From Leishmania donovani (Eukaryota > Euglenozoa > Kinetoplastea > Trypanosomatida > Trypanosomatidae), in the NCBI RefSeq assembly GCF_000227135.1, contig NC_018248.1, positions 1 through 64,000 on the forward strand: a stretch of DNA of 64,000 nt. Direction: 5' to 3'. A program made the translations under genes and the position numbers. Below are positions 1 through 8,551 of the stretch, in pieces. The first letter of the stretch is position 1. Each line of letters opens with the position of its first letter. Under the pieces are notes generated by a model. The model had not been told where the DNA came from. It saw only the letters and a program-made list of their open reading frames with translations, and searched no databases.

Positions 1-235
1 TGCCAGCGTCGTCGGCACTTGCGACGCCACCCACTCCTTCATTTTCTGTGTGGCATTCGCATCGATGGCGCTGGCATCGATGCCCTGCTTAAGTGCCCCT
101 TTAGCCGCCTCGGCTACCTTGAACTCGTGCTTGAAGTAGTAGTGGATGAAATAAGGAATCGCCGGCATAGCATAGTGCAGCAGTACCGAGCTCCATGTCC
201 AGGTCTGATGGGAGGGCGCGGGTCTGAGAACCTGG
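1..235 (-). CDS. C-terminal part of the minus-strand SCG-like glycosyltransferase frame (runs off window)
   Basis: On the minus strand this stretch is open throughout and contains a hydrophobic patch reading SSVLLHYAMPAIPYFIHYYF followed by a charged segment (KHEFKVAEAAKG). No stop is reached before the window edge. It is in the same reading phase as the galactosyltransferase frame that begins at 2679, even across the 722-base and 99-base gaps. I infer that it is the distal part of that gene or of a tandem copy. The gap length is an assembly estimate, so phase continuity is supportive rather than conclusive. I recognise no domain in these residues by themselves. Confidence 0.45.
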
Positions 236-957
236 NNNNNNNNNNNNNNNNNNNNNNNNNNNNNNNNNNNNNNNNNNNNNNNNNNNNNNNNNNNNNNNNN
301 NNNNNNNNNNNNNNNNNNNNNNNNNNNNNNNNNNNNNNNNNNNNNNNNNNNNNNNNNNNNNNNNNNNNNNNNNNNNNNNNNNNNNNNNNNNNNNNNNNNN
401 NNNNNNNNNNNNNNNNNNNNNNNNNNNNNNNNNNNNNNNNNNNNNNNNNNNNNNNNNNNNNNNNNNNNNNNNNNNNNNNNNNNNNNNNNNNNNNNNNNNN
501 NNNNNNNNNNNNNNNNNNNNNNNNNNNNNNNNNNNNNNNNNNNNNNNNNNNNNNNNNNNNNNNNNNNNNNNNNNNNNNNNNNNNNNNNNNNNNNNNNNNN
601 NNNNNNNNNNNNNNNNNNNNNNNNNNNNNNNNNNNNNNNNNNNNNNNNNNNNNNNNNNNNNNNNNNNNNNNNNNNNNNNNNNNNNNNNNNNNNNNNNNNN
701 NNNNNNNNNNNNNNNNNNNNNNNNNNNNNNNNNNNNNNNNNNNNNNNNNNNNNNNNNNNNNNNNNNNNNNNNNNNNNNNNNNNNNNNNNNNNNNNNNNNN
801 NNNNNNNNNNNNNNNNNNNNNNNNNNNNNNNNNNNNNNNNNNNNNNNNNNNNNNNNNNNNNNNNNNNNNNNNNNNNNNNNNNNNNNNNNNNNNNNNNNNN
901 NNNNNNNNNNNNNNNNNNNNNNNNNNNNNNNNNNNNNNNNNNNNNNNNNNNNNNNNN
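236..957. other. Assembly gap (722 N)
   Basis: Run of unknown bases inside the minus-strand galactosyltransferase region. Its non-round length suggests a size-estimated scaffold gap, unlike the three 99-base gaps. Confidence 0.97.
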
Positions 958-1430
958 TGAAAGAGTCGCGAGGGGCGAGGTCCCGTCCACACGACTTGTC
1001 GTAGTCACCACGGAGGTCCTTACACCAGCGCAGGGTGATTTCCACACCGCGTCATCGCTTCTTGGGATGTCGCGCCACCCATCACGCAGCACCACGCGGC
1101 GCTGCACGTAGGGGGGTGCATTGTTGACGTCTCCACCCTCCGCAGCCAGATGCTGCGCAGTCGCTGCGGCGTACTCGCTCACTGTTGGGGCCAGCTGCGC
1201 CACGTCCACGGTGGAATGCGTTGTGTCCTCAGAATCACGCTCCGCAGCAGCGAACACGTAGAGCTGCAGCAGCGCGCCAGTAAAGTTGTTGTCGGTGCGC
1301 GCAACCTCTCGGTACGTCCGCCATGTCACGTGCTGCGCGTCCCGCAGCGGGTAGCGCTTCGGCTGGTCCGTGGAAGGTATGCCCATCACGATCAAGTGCC
1401 GCGGTCGCTCACCTGTGCCCCTCGACTGCG
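958..1430 (-). CDS. Middle fragment of an SCG-like galactosyltransferase, possibly a second paralogue
   Basis: The minus strand encodes a segment nearly parallel to that read from 1810 to 1530: both contain PSTDQP, RYPLRDAQ, TYREVAR and NNFTGALLQLYVFAAA. They differ at scattered residues (for example VMGIPSTDQPKR here against VVGVPSTDQPMR there). The fragment continues about 70 codons further, with PPYVQRRVVLRDGWRDIPRSDDA. Near 1048 the frame holding the preceding homology runs into an unremarkable sequence, while the neighbouring minus frame reads VEITLRWCKDLRGDY, a more glycosyltransferase-like stretch. A one-base frame change may therefore be present as a mutation or sequencing error. Because the duplicated part abuts a 99-base gap, this fragment may come from a different gene copy than the N-terminal part. 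Confidence 0.5.
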
Positions 1431-1529
1431 NNNNNNNNNNNNNNNNNNNNNNNNNNNNNNNNNNNNNNNNNNNNNNNNNNNNNNNNNNNNNNNNNNNNNN
1501 NNNNNNNNNNNNNNNNNNNNNNNNNNNNN
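1431..1529. other. Assembly gap (99 N) with duplicated flanks
   Basis: The ~280 bases on either side (1150-1430 and 1530-1810) are near-identical copies with point differences, so two paralogous or overlapping contig ends have been joined with a default spacer. True distance is unknown and may be negative. Confidence 0.9.
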
Positions 1530-2679
1530 GGTGCTGCGCAGTCGCTGCGGCGTACTCGCTCACTGTTGGGGCCAGCTGCGCCATGTCCGCGAGGTACTGC
1601 GCTGTGTAGTCAGAATCTCGGTGTGCAGCAGCGAACACGTAGAGCTGCAGCAGCGCGCCAGTAAAGTTGTTCTCGGTGCGCGCAACCTCTCGGTACGTCA
1701 ACCACGTCGCCCGCTGCGCGTCCCGCAGCGGGTAGCGCATCGGCTGGTCCGTGGAAGGTACGCCCACCACGATCAAGTGCCGCGGTCGCTCACCTGTGCC
1801 CCTCGACTGCGACGCGTGGACGAAGCGGCGCTGCTGCGCGTACGACCGGGTCACCCATTGCCACCGCGGCAGTTCAGCTGCTACGTCCACGTCGTCCGTC
1901 ACGCTCGCCATGGCAAACAACATGGGCCCCATGAGGCCCAGCGGCGCAGATGTTGTCGCGAACACGGAAAGCCCTTTTAGCCTCTGGTTTCCCGTCCTGT
2001 CAGTCGATCTCCCCGCACTCGCAGCAACCGCAGAAGCGTACGTGACGTTGTCGAAGCACATCGTGCAGTCCTCGTCGATCACGCGCAGCGTCCACGAAGG
2101 CAGCTGATCACGGTCCAGCCGCACCAGAGAGCCAGCGCCAGCGGCAGCAAGGCCACGCTGTGTGGTCGTCAACTGCTCCCAAGCGCTCTTGTGCTGCACA
2201 AGAACAGAAAACGGCGATGGAAACTCAGATAGACGGGCCGCTTCATTGGGCAACTCTATTAAGGGTTTCTGTTGTGTTCCACTATCGGTCGTATTTGGGC
2301 TGATGGCCCAGTGAACCATGACTATGAGAGCAAGTAAGACGGCTAGCGCAACCAGGAAACGTTTTTGAATTTGTGAAGGCAGACATTGTGCCGCGGATCG
2401 TCGAGGATATCCGCGTATCCGAGAGGGTAGGGTCTGTGATACCGCATTTGACCATTCATCCTTTCTCGGCAGTGTGCTGGCGCTACTCTTATCACTGCTC
2501 GCCGCTCGAGTCGAATCCACCTCCGACTTGCCGCGTGAGCGCGAGTGACAGCCCTGTCCGCTCTCCGCAGCGCTGCTCAGCCCGCAGTGCTTCTGAGAGG
2601 AGGAAAGCAGCTGAAGAGGGTCGGCGCGGTGCGTGTCCCTGGGAGCCCACGCCGGTGGCGCATTGTTCTCCTCTCGCAT
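1530..2679 (-). CDS. Phosphoglycan beta-1,3-galactosyltransferase-like protein (SCG family), N-terminal part
   Basis: The minus-strand open frame starts at an ATG at 2679 (MREENNAPPAW) and is uninterrupted to the gap at 1529. A polar, serine-rich tail of about 105 residues is followed by one hydrophobic segment at roughly residues 107-126 (FLVALAVLLALIVMVHWAI). A luminal domain then contains WEQLTTTQRGL, PSTDQPMRYPLRDAQ and EVARTENNFTGALLQLYVFA. This is the topology of a type II Golgi glycosyltransferase, and the motifs fit my recollection of the Leishmania SCG family, which adds galactose side chains to lipophosphoglycan. SCG genes beside histone H4 near chromosome ends are known in L. major, and H4 lies just upstream here. 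The DDD-type catalytic segment would fall in the gaps and cannot be seen. Family name is moderately sure; substrate specificity is not inferable. Confidence 0.65.
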
Positions 2680-4581
2680 GAGGGTGTACTTCGCGTGCAG
2701 TGAGGTGGTGGGGGAAGGAGTGCCTAAGGTGTGCAGGTGGNNNNNNNNNNNNNNNNNNNNNNNNNNNNNNNNNNNNNNNNNNNNNNNNNNNNNNNNNNNN
2801 NNNNNNNNNNNNNNNNNNNNNNNNNNNNNNNNNNNNNNNNNNNNNNNNNNNNNNNNNNNNNNNNNNNNNNNNNNNNNNNNNNNNNNNNNNNNNNNNNNNN
2901 NNNNNNNNNNNNNNNNNNNNNNNNNNNNNNNNNNNNNNNNNNNNNNNNNNNNNNNNNNNNNNNNNNNNNNNNNNNNNNNNNNNNNNNNNNNNNNNNNNNN
3001 NNNNNNNNNNNNNNNNNNNNNNNNNNNNNNNNNNNNNNNNNNNNNNNNNNNNNNNNNNNNNNNNNNNNNNNNNNNNNNNNNNNNNNNNNNNNNNNNNNNN
3101 NNNNNNNNNNNNNNNNNNNNNNNNNNNNNNNNNNNNNNNNNNNNNNNNNNNNNNNNNNNNNNNNNNNNNNNNNNNNNNNNNNNNNNNNNNNNNNNNNNNN
3201 NNNNNNNNNNNNNNNNNNNNNNNNNNNNNNNNNNNNNNNNNNNNNNNNNNNNNNNNNNNNNNNNNNNNNNNNNNNNNNNNNNNNNNNNNNNNNNNNNNNN
3301 NNNNNNNNNNNNNNNNNNNNNNNNNNNNNNNNNNNNNNNNNNNNNNNNNNNNNNNNNNNNNNNNNNNNNNNNNNNNNNNNNNNNNNNNNNNNNNNNNNNN
3401 NNNNNNNNNNNNNNNNNNNNNNNNNNNNNNNNNNNNNNNNNNNNNNNNNNNNNNNNNNNNNNNNNNNNNNNNNNNNNNNNNNNNNNNNNNNNNNNNNNNN
3501 NNNNNNNNNNNNNNNNNNNNNNNNNNNGCCTGCTGTTTGATGCACAGACAGAGTACGTGGCGTGCGGTGGGCAGGCCGTGCCGAAAACGCGAAAGAGAAC
3601 AGCGCGGCGCCACGATACGCTGTACACTACAGCGAAGCGCAAAACAGCCAGCAGCGTCGACCACCCGAAAACGAAGCGCAAAGGCCAAATCAGCAACGCG
3701 ATCGAAAATAGGCTGCTGAGCCCCTCCCCACTGGTGGGCACAGGCACCGGGGAAGGAAAAGGGGGCAGCGCATGGCGAGCTTGATTTTATCCGCGTCACA
3801 ATCCGCCACTCACACGCGCGGATGCGGGTGAGGGTGCAACAGAAGGACGTCCACCTAGAGAAGTCAAGAGGAAGAGACCGCCATAGGCGTATGAGACCGA
3901 AGAAGCGGGAAAAGGCGGTCGCAGGTGCGCCTTTCTCTGAGCTCGTACTTTTTCCTTGATTCGCGCCGCTGGTTGTACGGATGCGCTCTCTTTCCCACTG
4001 GCTCGAATGTCAGTGAAAAGCACCCATCGCCGCCCGGCATCTGCTTCACGAAGCTGAGCAGCGGATGCACGACCCCGCGTGTCCTCTGCATTGGGGTGCC
4101 TCCGTCTGTGAGGTCGTGCGTGTCATGTGTGGGAACAGAGAACAGGAGGAGACGAAGAGAAGCGCAAAGAGTGAAAGGGAGCGCATGGCACTCTGGCATA
4201 GAGAATGAGCGAGCAAGCGGCGGAGGAGCGACAAGGTCGAAGAGGCGACCCGGCATGCCGCGTGGTGACCGCTGGTGCCGGTGGGCGTTGAGGGAGGCAG
4301 GGAGGGGGCGGGGTTGCGCTCAGCCTCCATAGACACGGACGCCGAGAGCGTGCTTCGCATACGGCAGCGCGCGGCCTCTCTTCGGGTATGCAGTGGAGCT
4401 GGTGTGCTGTTTTCGTTCTGTACTGCCTTCAGCAAACAGCGATGAGTAGGGAAGGGTGCCAGCACGAGACGAAAGAAAAGCCATAGTGGGGGGAAGGGAA
4501 GTCGAAAACCAAGAAAGCCAACGAAACGACGGCATGAACAAAGAAGGTGTATCTATGAGTGTGCAGCGGCTCTGCGAGCAT
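2680..4581. other. Intergenic region between SCG-like gene and histone H4, with 787-base gap
   Basis: On the minus strand this would hold the H4 3' UTR and the SCG 5' UTR. Unknown bases occupy 2741-3527. The remaining sequence is purine-rich on the plus strand in several stretches (about 4130-4320), i.e. pyrimidine-rich in the transcribed direction. I find no supported gene on either strand; open frames here are interrupted by the gap or lack coding character. Confidence 0.7.
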
Positions 4582-5040
4582 TTACGCGTAGCCGTACAGG
4601 ATGTGGCCTTGCTTGCGCAGCGCGTTCACAACATCGCACGCCGTCACCNNNNNNNNNNNNNNNNNNNNNNNNNNNNNNNNNNNNNNNNNNNNNNNNNNNN
4701 NNNNNNNNAGGCCTTCAGCACGCGGCGCACCTCTTCGTAGACCTCGCTCGAGATGCGCTTCACGCCACCGCGGCGCGCCATGCGGCGGACGCAGCCGCGA
4801 GTGATGCCGCGGATGTTGTCGCGCAGCACCTTCTTCTNNNNNNNNNNNNNNNNNNNNNNNNNNNNNNNNNNNNNNNNNNNNNNNNNNNNNNNNNNNNNNN
4901 NNNNNNNNNNNNNNNNNNNNNNNNNNNNNNNNNNNNCGGCGGACGCAGCCGCGAGTGATGCCGCGGATGTTGTCGCGCAGCACCTTCTTCTGGCGCCTCT
5001 GGCTGCCCTTGGCATCAGTGGAGCGCTTGCCCTTGGCCAT
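4582..5040 (-). CDS. H4: Histone H4 (interrupted by two assembly gaps)
   Basis: Core nucleosomal histone. The minus strand begins MAKGKRSTDAKGSQRR and ends VTACDVVNALRKQGHILYGYA, both typical of trypanosomatid H4. Between them lie RDNIRGITRGCVRRMARRGG and KRISSEVYEEVRRVLKA. The 60-base gap (4649-4708) equals the 20 residues expected between RVLKA and VTACDV in a 100-residue H4. The 99-base gap (4838-4936) is different: about 55 bases before and after it are the same sequence, so it is an overlap between contig ends and the apparent 152-codon frame is too long by the duplicate plus spacer. The real gene should be about 100 codons and intact. The start is fixed by the conserved N-terminus. An AG on the minus strand at 5047-5046 follows a CU-rich tract, leaving only five bases of 5' UTR. 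It is the first gene left of the divergent strand-switch region. Confidence 0.95.
   Translation of the reverse strand: MAKGKRSTDAKGSQRRQKKVLRDNIRGITRGCVRXXXXXXXXXXXXXXXXXXXXXXXXXXXXXXXXXXEEGAARQHPRHHSRLRPPHGAPRWREAHLERGLRRGAPRAEGXXXXXXXXXXXXXXXXXXXXXVTACDVVNALRKQGHILYGYA
4649..4708. other. Assembly gap (60 N) inside histone H4
   Basis: Length corresponds exactly to the 20 codons missing from the H4 histone fold, so this gap is probably correctly sized. Confidence 0.9.
4838..4936. other. Assembly gap (99 N) with duplicated flanks inside histone H4
   Basis: Bases ending at 4837 and those from 4937 repeat the same ~55 bp of H4 coding sequence (cggcggacgcagccgcgagt onward). This indicates an unmerged contig overlap rather than missing sequence. 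Confidence 0.92.
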
Positions 5041-6025
5041 TGTTGCTATATGGAGAGAGGAGGTAGATAGGTGTAGATCTTGGAGAACAAGAGTTTTTTC
5101 GCATATTATCAGTTTTTGAGAAGGGCGGGAACGAGGAAGGAAGTAGCATTGAATTTTCGCAGGGAGATGTCGTTATTGCGGCGAATGATGATTCAGGATT
5201 TAAAGAGCACGCCAGAGCAATTGCCACAGCTGTGCCCTGCACTACAAATGCTGTTTGGAGAAGCAGTTTGGAAAAGTCTTTTGGCGAAGCGCATGGAAAG
5301 GAGCGGAGAATAACAGTCCTTTTTTTTTTCGCTAAAAGCGGAGGAAAGACGGTTTTTTTCGTCGGCGGTAAGGATCACGATGCCCCAAGCTGTAATTGGC
5401 TTATCAAAGGTTGTTTGTGAAAGCAGGCCTATGAACGGTGGTCAACAGCTGCCATCACTGCACCTGTCTGTCTGTGTTCACACACTCGTTGGGTAACGGA
5501 CGAAGTTGAATGAGAGTGACCAGAGGGAAGGTTGACGAGGGGAATCGCTGGCATTCGTGACCCAACAATAGGTTCTGCCCCCCCCCCCTCCCAGCTATTC
5601 TGTATTTCGTGTCGTTGTTCTTTCTCCTTAGAAAAAGTCTCTCCAGGGGCTTCTCAGCGGTTTAGAGGAGTGGTGCTGAAGTGCAGCTGCATGGGAGTAG
5701 AATCTTAATAAATGTGAGAGCTTCCTCTGTAGCCCTGCGAGCGTTCGTAGGAAGCGCATGGATGTGCGAATGAAGGAATTTCCTTCCAGATGTAGGTCTT
5801 TTGATGAAAAGCACCTGTGAGGCCACATGACAGTGATCCGAGCTGAGAAACCAACATGATGGCCCCCGGTTTCATCCATGAATAACCTTCTTCTTCGATG
5901 CGCCTTTCTGCATTCATCGCACCCGCCTGGTGTTTATCACTGGATTGATGAGGAAAAGAAACCACTACTTGTCGTGTTTATTGCAAGCAATCCCCTTTAC
6001 TGGATTTTTCGCTATTAGCCTTCTC
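5041..6025. promoter_or_regulatory. Divergent strand-switch region (likely bidirectional transcription start region)
   Basis: Genes to the left are on the minus strand and all genes to the right are on the plus strand, so this ~1 kb is the origin of two opposed polycistronic units. In Leishmania such regions act as RNA polymerase II start regions without conventional promoter motifs. The sequence is relatively AT-rich, has an 11-base C run at 5578-5588 and carries no supported coding frame. Its right end holds the acceptor region of the methyltransferase: a pyrimidine-rich tract about 5886-5930, then the first AG at 5951-5952. Confidence 0.75.
5046..5066 (-). promoter_or_regulatory. Predicted spliced-leader acceptor of histone H4
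   Basis: On the minus strand a CU-rich tract (complement of 5052-5066) is followed by the first AG at 5047-5046, five bases before the H4 ATG. This fits the trypanosomatid trans-splicing layout; position inferred from sequence only. Confidence 0.55.
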
Positions 6026-7066
6026 ATGGAAAGGGACCCGTGCATACACGTGCCGAGAACTCGTAAGGGTGGCACGTTTAGACACTCCGAGGATGTCGAG
6101 CTGCATGCCAACGACTTCGAATGGGACGAAAAGGTAGCGGAGCTGACCATCGCTGAGCGACAGCTTGTTGATGAGTACATGAGTAGGTGCATGGCAGAAT
6201 TAAGTCGTACCGGATCGTGGGAGTCGCTGGATGAGGTCCCTGAAAAGCCGTGGGAGATGCATTTCTCTGCAACGAAGCATCACTTTCCTCTCAAGAACTA
6301 CATCGTGCATGCGTTTCCGCTGCTGCGCACCGTTATGGGCAGACGAGGCTCGCCTGCGTGGATTTTAGAGTGTGGTTGCGGTACTGGGAGCACCCTGCTT
6401 CCAATTATGCGTGAATGTACAAGCCCAGACGTCCATTTTGTAGGCTTCGACATCTCACCATCTGCGCTCTCGCACTTCAGGAGCCATGAGATTGCACAGG
6501 GCTATCTGCAACGAAATCAGCTTACACTGCTTCCCTTGGCAATCGGCACCTCTTCCTGCGTCACGAGCGCGGACCCTACGGCACCGCTGGCGAAGCGGCA
6601 ACGGATTGATGAAAATGCTACCCTTGTAGTCGATGCCCTTACTGCAGCGGACAAATCTCTTCAGCACCAAAAGTTTGATGCAATTCTGCTAGTTTTTGTC
6701 CTCTCTGCGCTGCCGACCGTTGAAAAAATGCTTTCGGCTATCAAACAGCTGAAGAATGTTTTGAAGCAAGATGGAATTCTTCTTTTCAGGGATTATGCGC
6801 TTCCCGACCACAACTTTTTCCGCTTCTTGTCCAAAATGGACAACAAGGTTGGAAACATCGCTTTTGCGAAAGGCGACTGCACAACTCAGGTGTTCTTCTA
6901 CAAAGAGTTTGCAGCCAAACTTTTTTCCGCTGCTGGCCTAGTCGAGGTGGACGATGTTCCGTCAAATCTGACGTATCACTGCAATCGCATTGTGAACCGT
7001 AAAAATGGGAAAAAAATGGATAAGATTTTCATCAACGGAACGTTTAAGCTGGCACCGAGCAGCTGA
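6026..7066 (+). CDS. METTL2/6/8-like tRNA N3-methylcytidine methyltransferase
   Basis: Predicted SAM-dependent methyltransferase of 346 residues that would methylate C32 in the anticodon loop of certain tRNAs (role from the METTL2/METTL6/Trm140 family). The SAM motif ILECGCGTGS lies near residues 113-122 and the acidic motif FDISPSAL near 141. The family's C-terminal signature is clear: VFVLSALP, then ILLFRDYALPD, then FAKGDCTTQVFFYKEF, and a closing NRKNGKKMDKIFINGTF. The N-terminal WDEKV segment also fits the family. The frame opens earlier, at an ATG at 5948, but the first AG after the pyrimidine tract is at 5951-5952, which would remove that ATG. I therefore prefer the ATG at 6026, giving a 73-base 5' UTR. 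It is the first plus-strand gene of the unit. Codon third positions are noticeably less GC-rich than in genes beyond 15 kb. Confidence 0.85.
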   Translation: MERDPCIHVPRTRKGGTFRHSEDVELHANDFEWDEKVAELTIAERQLVDEYMSRCMAELSRTGSWESLDEVPEKPWEMHFSATKHHFPLKNYIVHAFPLLRTVMGRRGSPAWILECGCGTGSTLLPIMRECTSPDVHFVGFDISPSALSHFRSHEIAQGYLQRNQLTLLPLAIGTSSCVTSADPTAPLAKRQRIDENATLVVDALTAADKSLQHQKFDAILLVFVLSALPTVEKMLSAIKQLKNVLKQDGILLFRDYALPDHNFFRFLSKMDNKVGNIAFAKGDCTTQVFFYKEFAAKLFSAAGLVEVDDVPSNLTYHCNRIVNRKNGKKMDKIFINGTFKLAPSS

Positions 7067-7608
7067 GCTGTGCAATACTGATGGAAGCGGTGTGGAAGCC
7101 GCAATAAAAAGACAATTGAGAATCATCTGACCGAGGCGTAGACTTTCGCAAATTCGCGGTGACAGCCTCGACGGCTTTCGCGACTCTTTATGAGTGTAAC
7201 CTCAGGGAAAAAAGAGGGGTTTGGGTCCGCTGTCCTCTCTGGGAAGACATGTTTAGGATAGGCCTAGAAGACGTTTGTGTGTCTTATGTGCTCCACATTT
7301 TTTCGAGCACTAGTGTGGCCTTCGTGTTACTAGCATCAACAATGCAATTTTTTCTCAAGTAATGATGGTAGCACTTGCATCCTTAGTGCGAGGATCTGTA
7401 CGTTGCTCTATTAATATGGCTCCAATGCTCTTCTTTTTTTTCCTCTGGTCGGTGCACGAATGGGCACTCTGTCGTCAACTCTCGCTATTGTGTTGCGCGA
7501 TGTTGTGGTTGAACTGTCTCCGTAACGGATTTCCTGTCAAAGCGGAAGAAAGGACGAGAACAGTCGAAATAAGTCATAGAGGCGCGGAAGAAAGCGTCTC
7601 GGGATTCG
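7067..7608 (+). other. Intergenic region before RBX1
   Basis: Contains the methyltransferase 3' UTR and, at 7431-7446, a T-rich polypyrimidine tract. The first AG afterwards is at 7541-7542, 66 bases before the RBX1 ATG, with no ATG between. No supported gene. Confidence 0.6.
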
Positions 7609-7929
7609 ATGCAGACGAAAGACGAGGCGGGTATGTCAGCCGCGGAGGAGGGTAGCAAAGGAAACCGCTTTCAGCTGAAAAAATGGAACGCCGTCGCGCT
7701 ATGGTCCTGGGATATTCAAGTGGACACCTGCGCCATCTGTAGAAATCACATCATGGATCTGTGCATCGAATGCCAGTCAAATCCGTCGTGCTCGCCGAAG
7801 GACTGCACAGTAGCGTGGGGCGCCTGCAATCATGCCTTTCATATGCACTGCATATCTCGATGGCTAAAGACTCGGAACGTTTGTCCTTTAGACAATAAAG
7901 AGTGGGTTTACCTTCGATATGGCGCTTAA
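7609..7929 (+). CDS. RBX1: RBX1/ROC1 RING-box protein, cullin-RING ubiquitin ligase subunit
   Basis: Catalytic RING subunit of SCF-type E3 ligases; it binds the cullin C-terminus and recruits the ubiquitin- or NEDD8-charged E2. The 106-residue length matches the family (about 108). The cullin-binding strand reads FQLKKWNAVALWSWDI (residues 21-36). The RING-H2 ligands are complete: C41, C44, C52, C55, C66, C73, H75, H78, H80, C81, C92 and the terminal D95 typical of RBX1. Conserved blocks CAICRNHIMDLCIECQ and CNHAFHMHCISRWLKTR are almost identical to animal RBX1. The ATG at 7609 is the first after the predicted acceptor; an in-frame ATG eight codons later is possible. The conservation argues for RBX1 rather than RBX2 or APC11. 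Confidence 0.95.
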   Translation: MQTKDEAGMSAAEEGSKGNRFQLKKWNAVALWSWDIQVDTCAICRNHIMDLCIECQSNPSCSPKDCTVAWGACNHAFHMHCISRWLKTRNVCPLDNKEWVYLRYGA

Positions 7930-8038
7930 TTAAGGCGCTGTGGGTAACGCAGTGCAGCTGACGAGTGTGGCGTGCCTCTTGCAGACGAAGTAATATTCAG
8001 AGTTTCGCTTTGATGCTTTTGATTTTGTTTTTGCTTGT

Positions 8039-8072
<34 letters not shown>

Positions 8073-8197
8073 GTGTGTGTGTGTGTGTGTGTGTGTGTNN
8101 NNNNNNNNNNNNNNNNNNNNNNNNNNNNNNNNNNNNNNNNNNNNNNNNNNNNNNNNNNNNNNNNNNNNNNNNNNNNNNNNNNNNNNNNNNNNNNNNN

Positions 8198-8228
<31 letters not shown>

Positions 8229-8551
8229 GTTGTATTTCTGTAAGGCATTCCGCTTTGGAAACAAAAAAAATTAGGTACTTCTGTTTTCTTGGTGTGTGAG
8301 TCGTAGTGGTAGTGTGGAGGACTGATCATATTGCACTACTCTCACATAGGAGTGCGCGATGCCCAGGATGCGCTTCTTTTCAAAGAAGTCATGCAGGGTA
8401 GGTGTTCTTTAGAGCTGCAGAGGCAAAATAAATAAATCCTTGTAAGAACTTATGCAATGGACAAATCATTTGTCTCTCTATATATACGCTCTTCTTTTTC
8501 CTCCGTCTACGTACACCGTTTCGCCAGTCTTTCCAATTTTGAATACACACA
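7930..8551 (+). other. Intergenic region with TTG/TG microsatellite and 99-base gap
   Basis: Holds the RBX1 3' UTR with a (TTG)n block (about 8041-8070) passing into a (TG)n block broken by N at 8099-8197. Before the next gene a pyrimidine-rich stretch (8468-8520) ends in an AG at 8526-8527, 24 bases from the next ATG. No gene seen. Confidence 0.75.
8041..8227 (+). repeat. (TTG)n-(TG)n microsatellite, gap inside
   Basis: About ten TTG units followed directly by TG units on both sides of a 99-base N run. The gap sits inside the dinucleotide tract, so true length is unknown. Confidence 0.95.

Noticed and set aside
1150..1980. 276-codon plus-strand frame across the 99-base gap
   Set aside because: It is the antisense of the SCG-like coding region; the minus-strand translation carries the recognisable motifs.
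2492..3799. Long frames spanning the 787-base gap on both strands
   Set aside because: They exist only because N codons are not stops. The real minus-strand frame here is the SCG-like one starting at 2679.
5930..6025. N-terminal extension of the methyltransferase
   Set aside because: The frame starts at GTG 5930; its first ATG (5948) lies just before the first AG after the pyrimidine tract, so it would not be in the mature mRNA.
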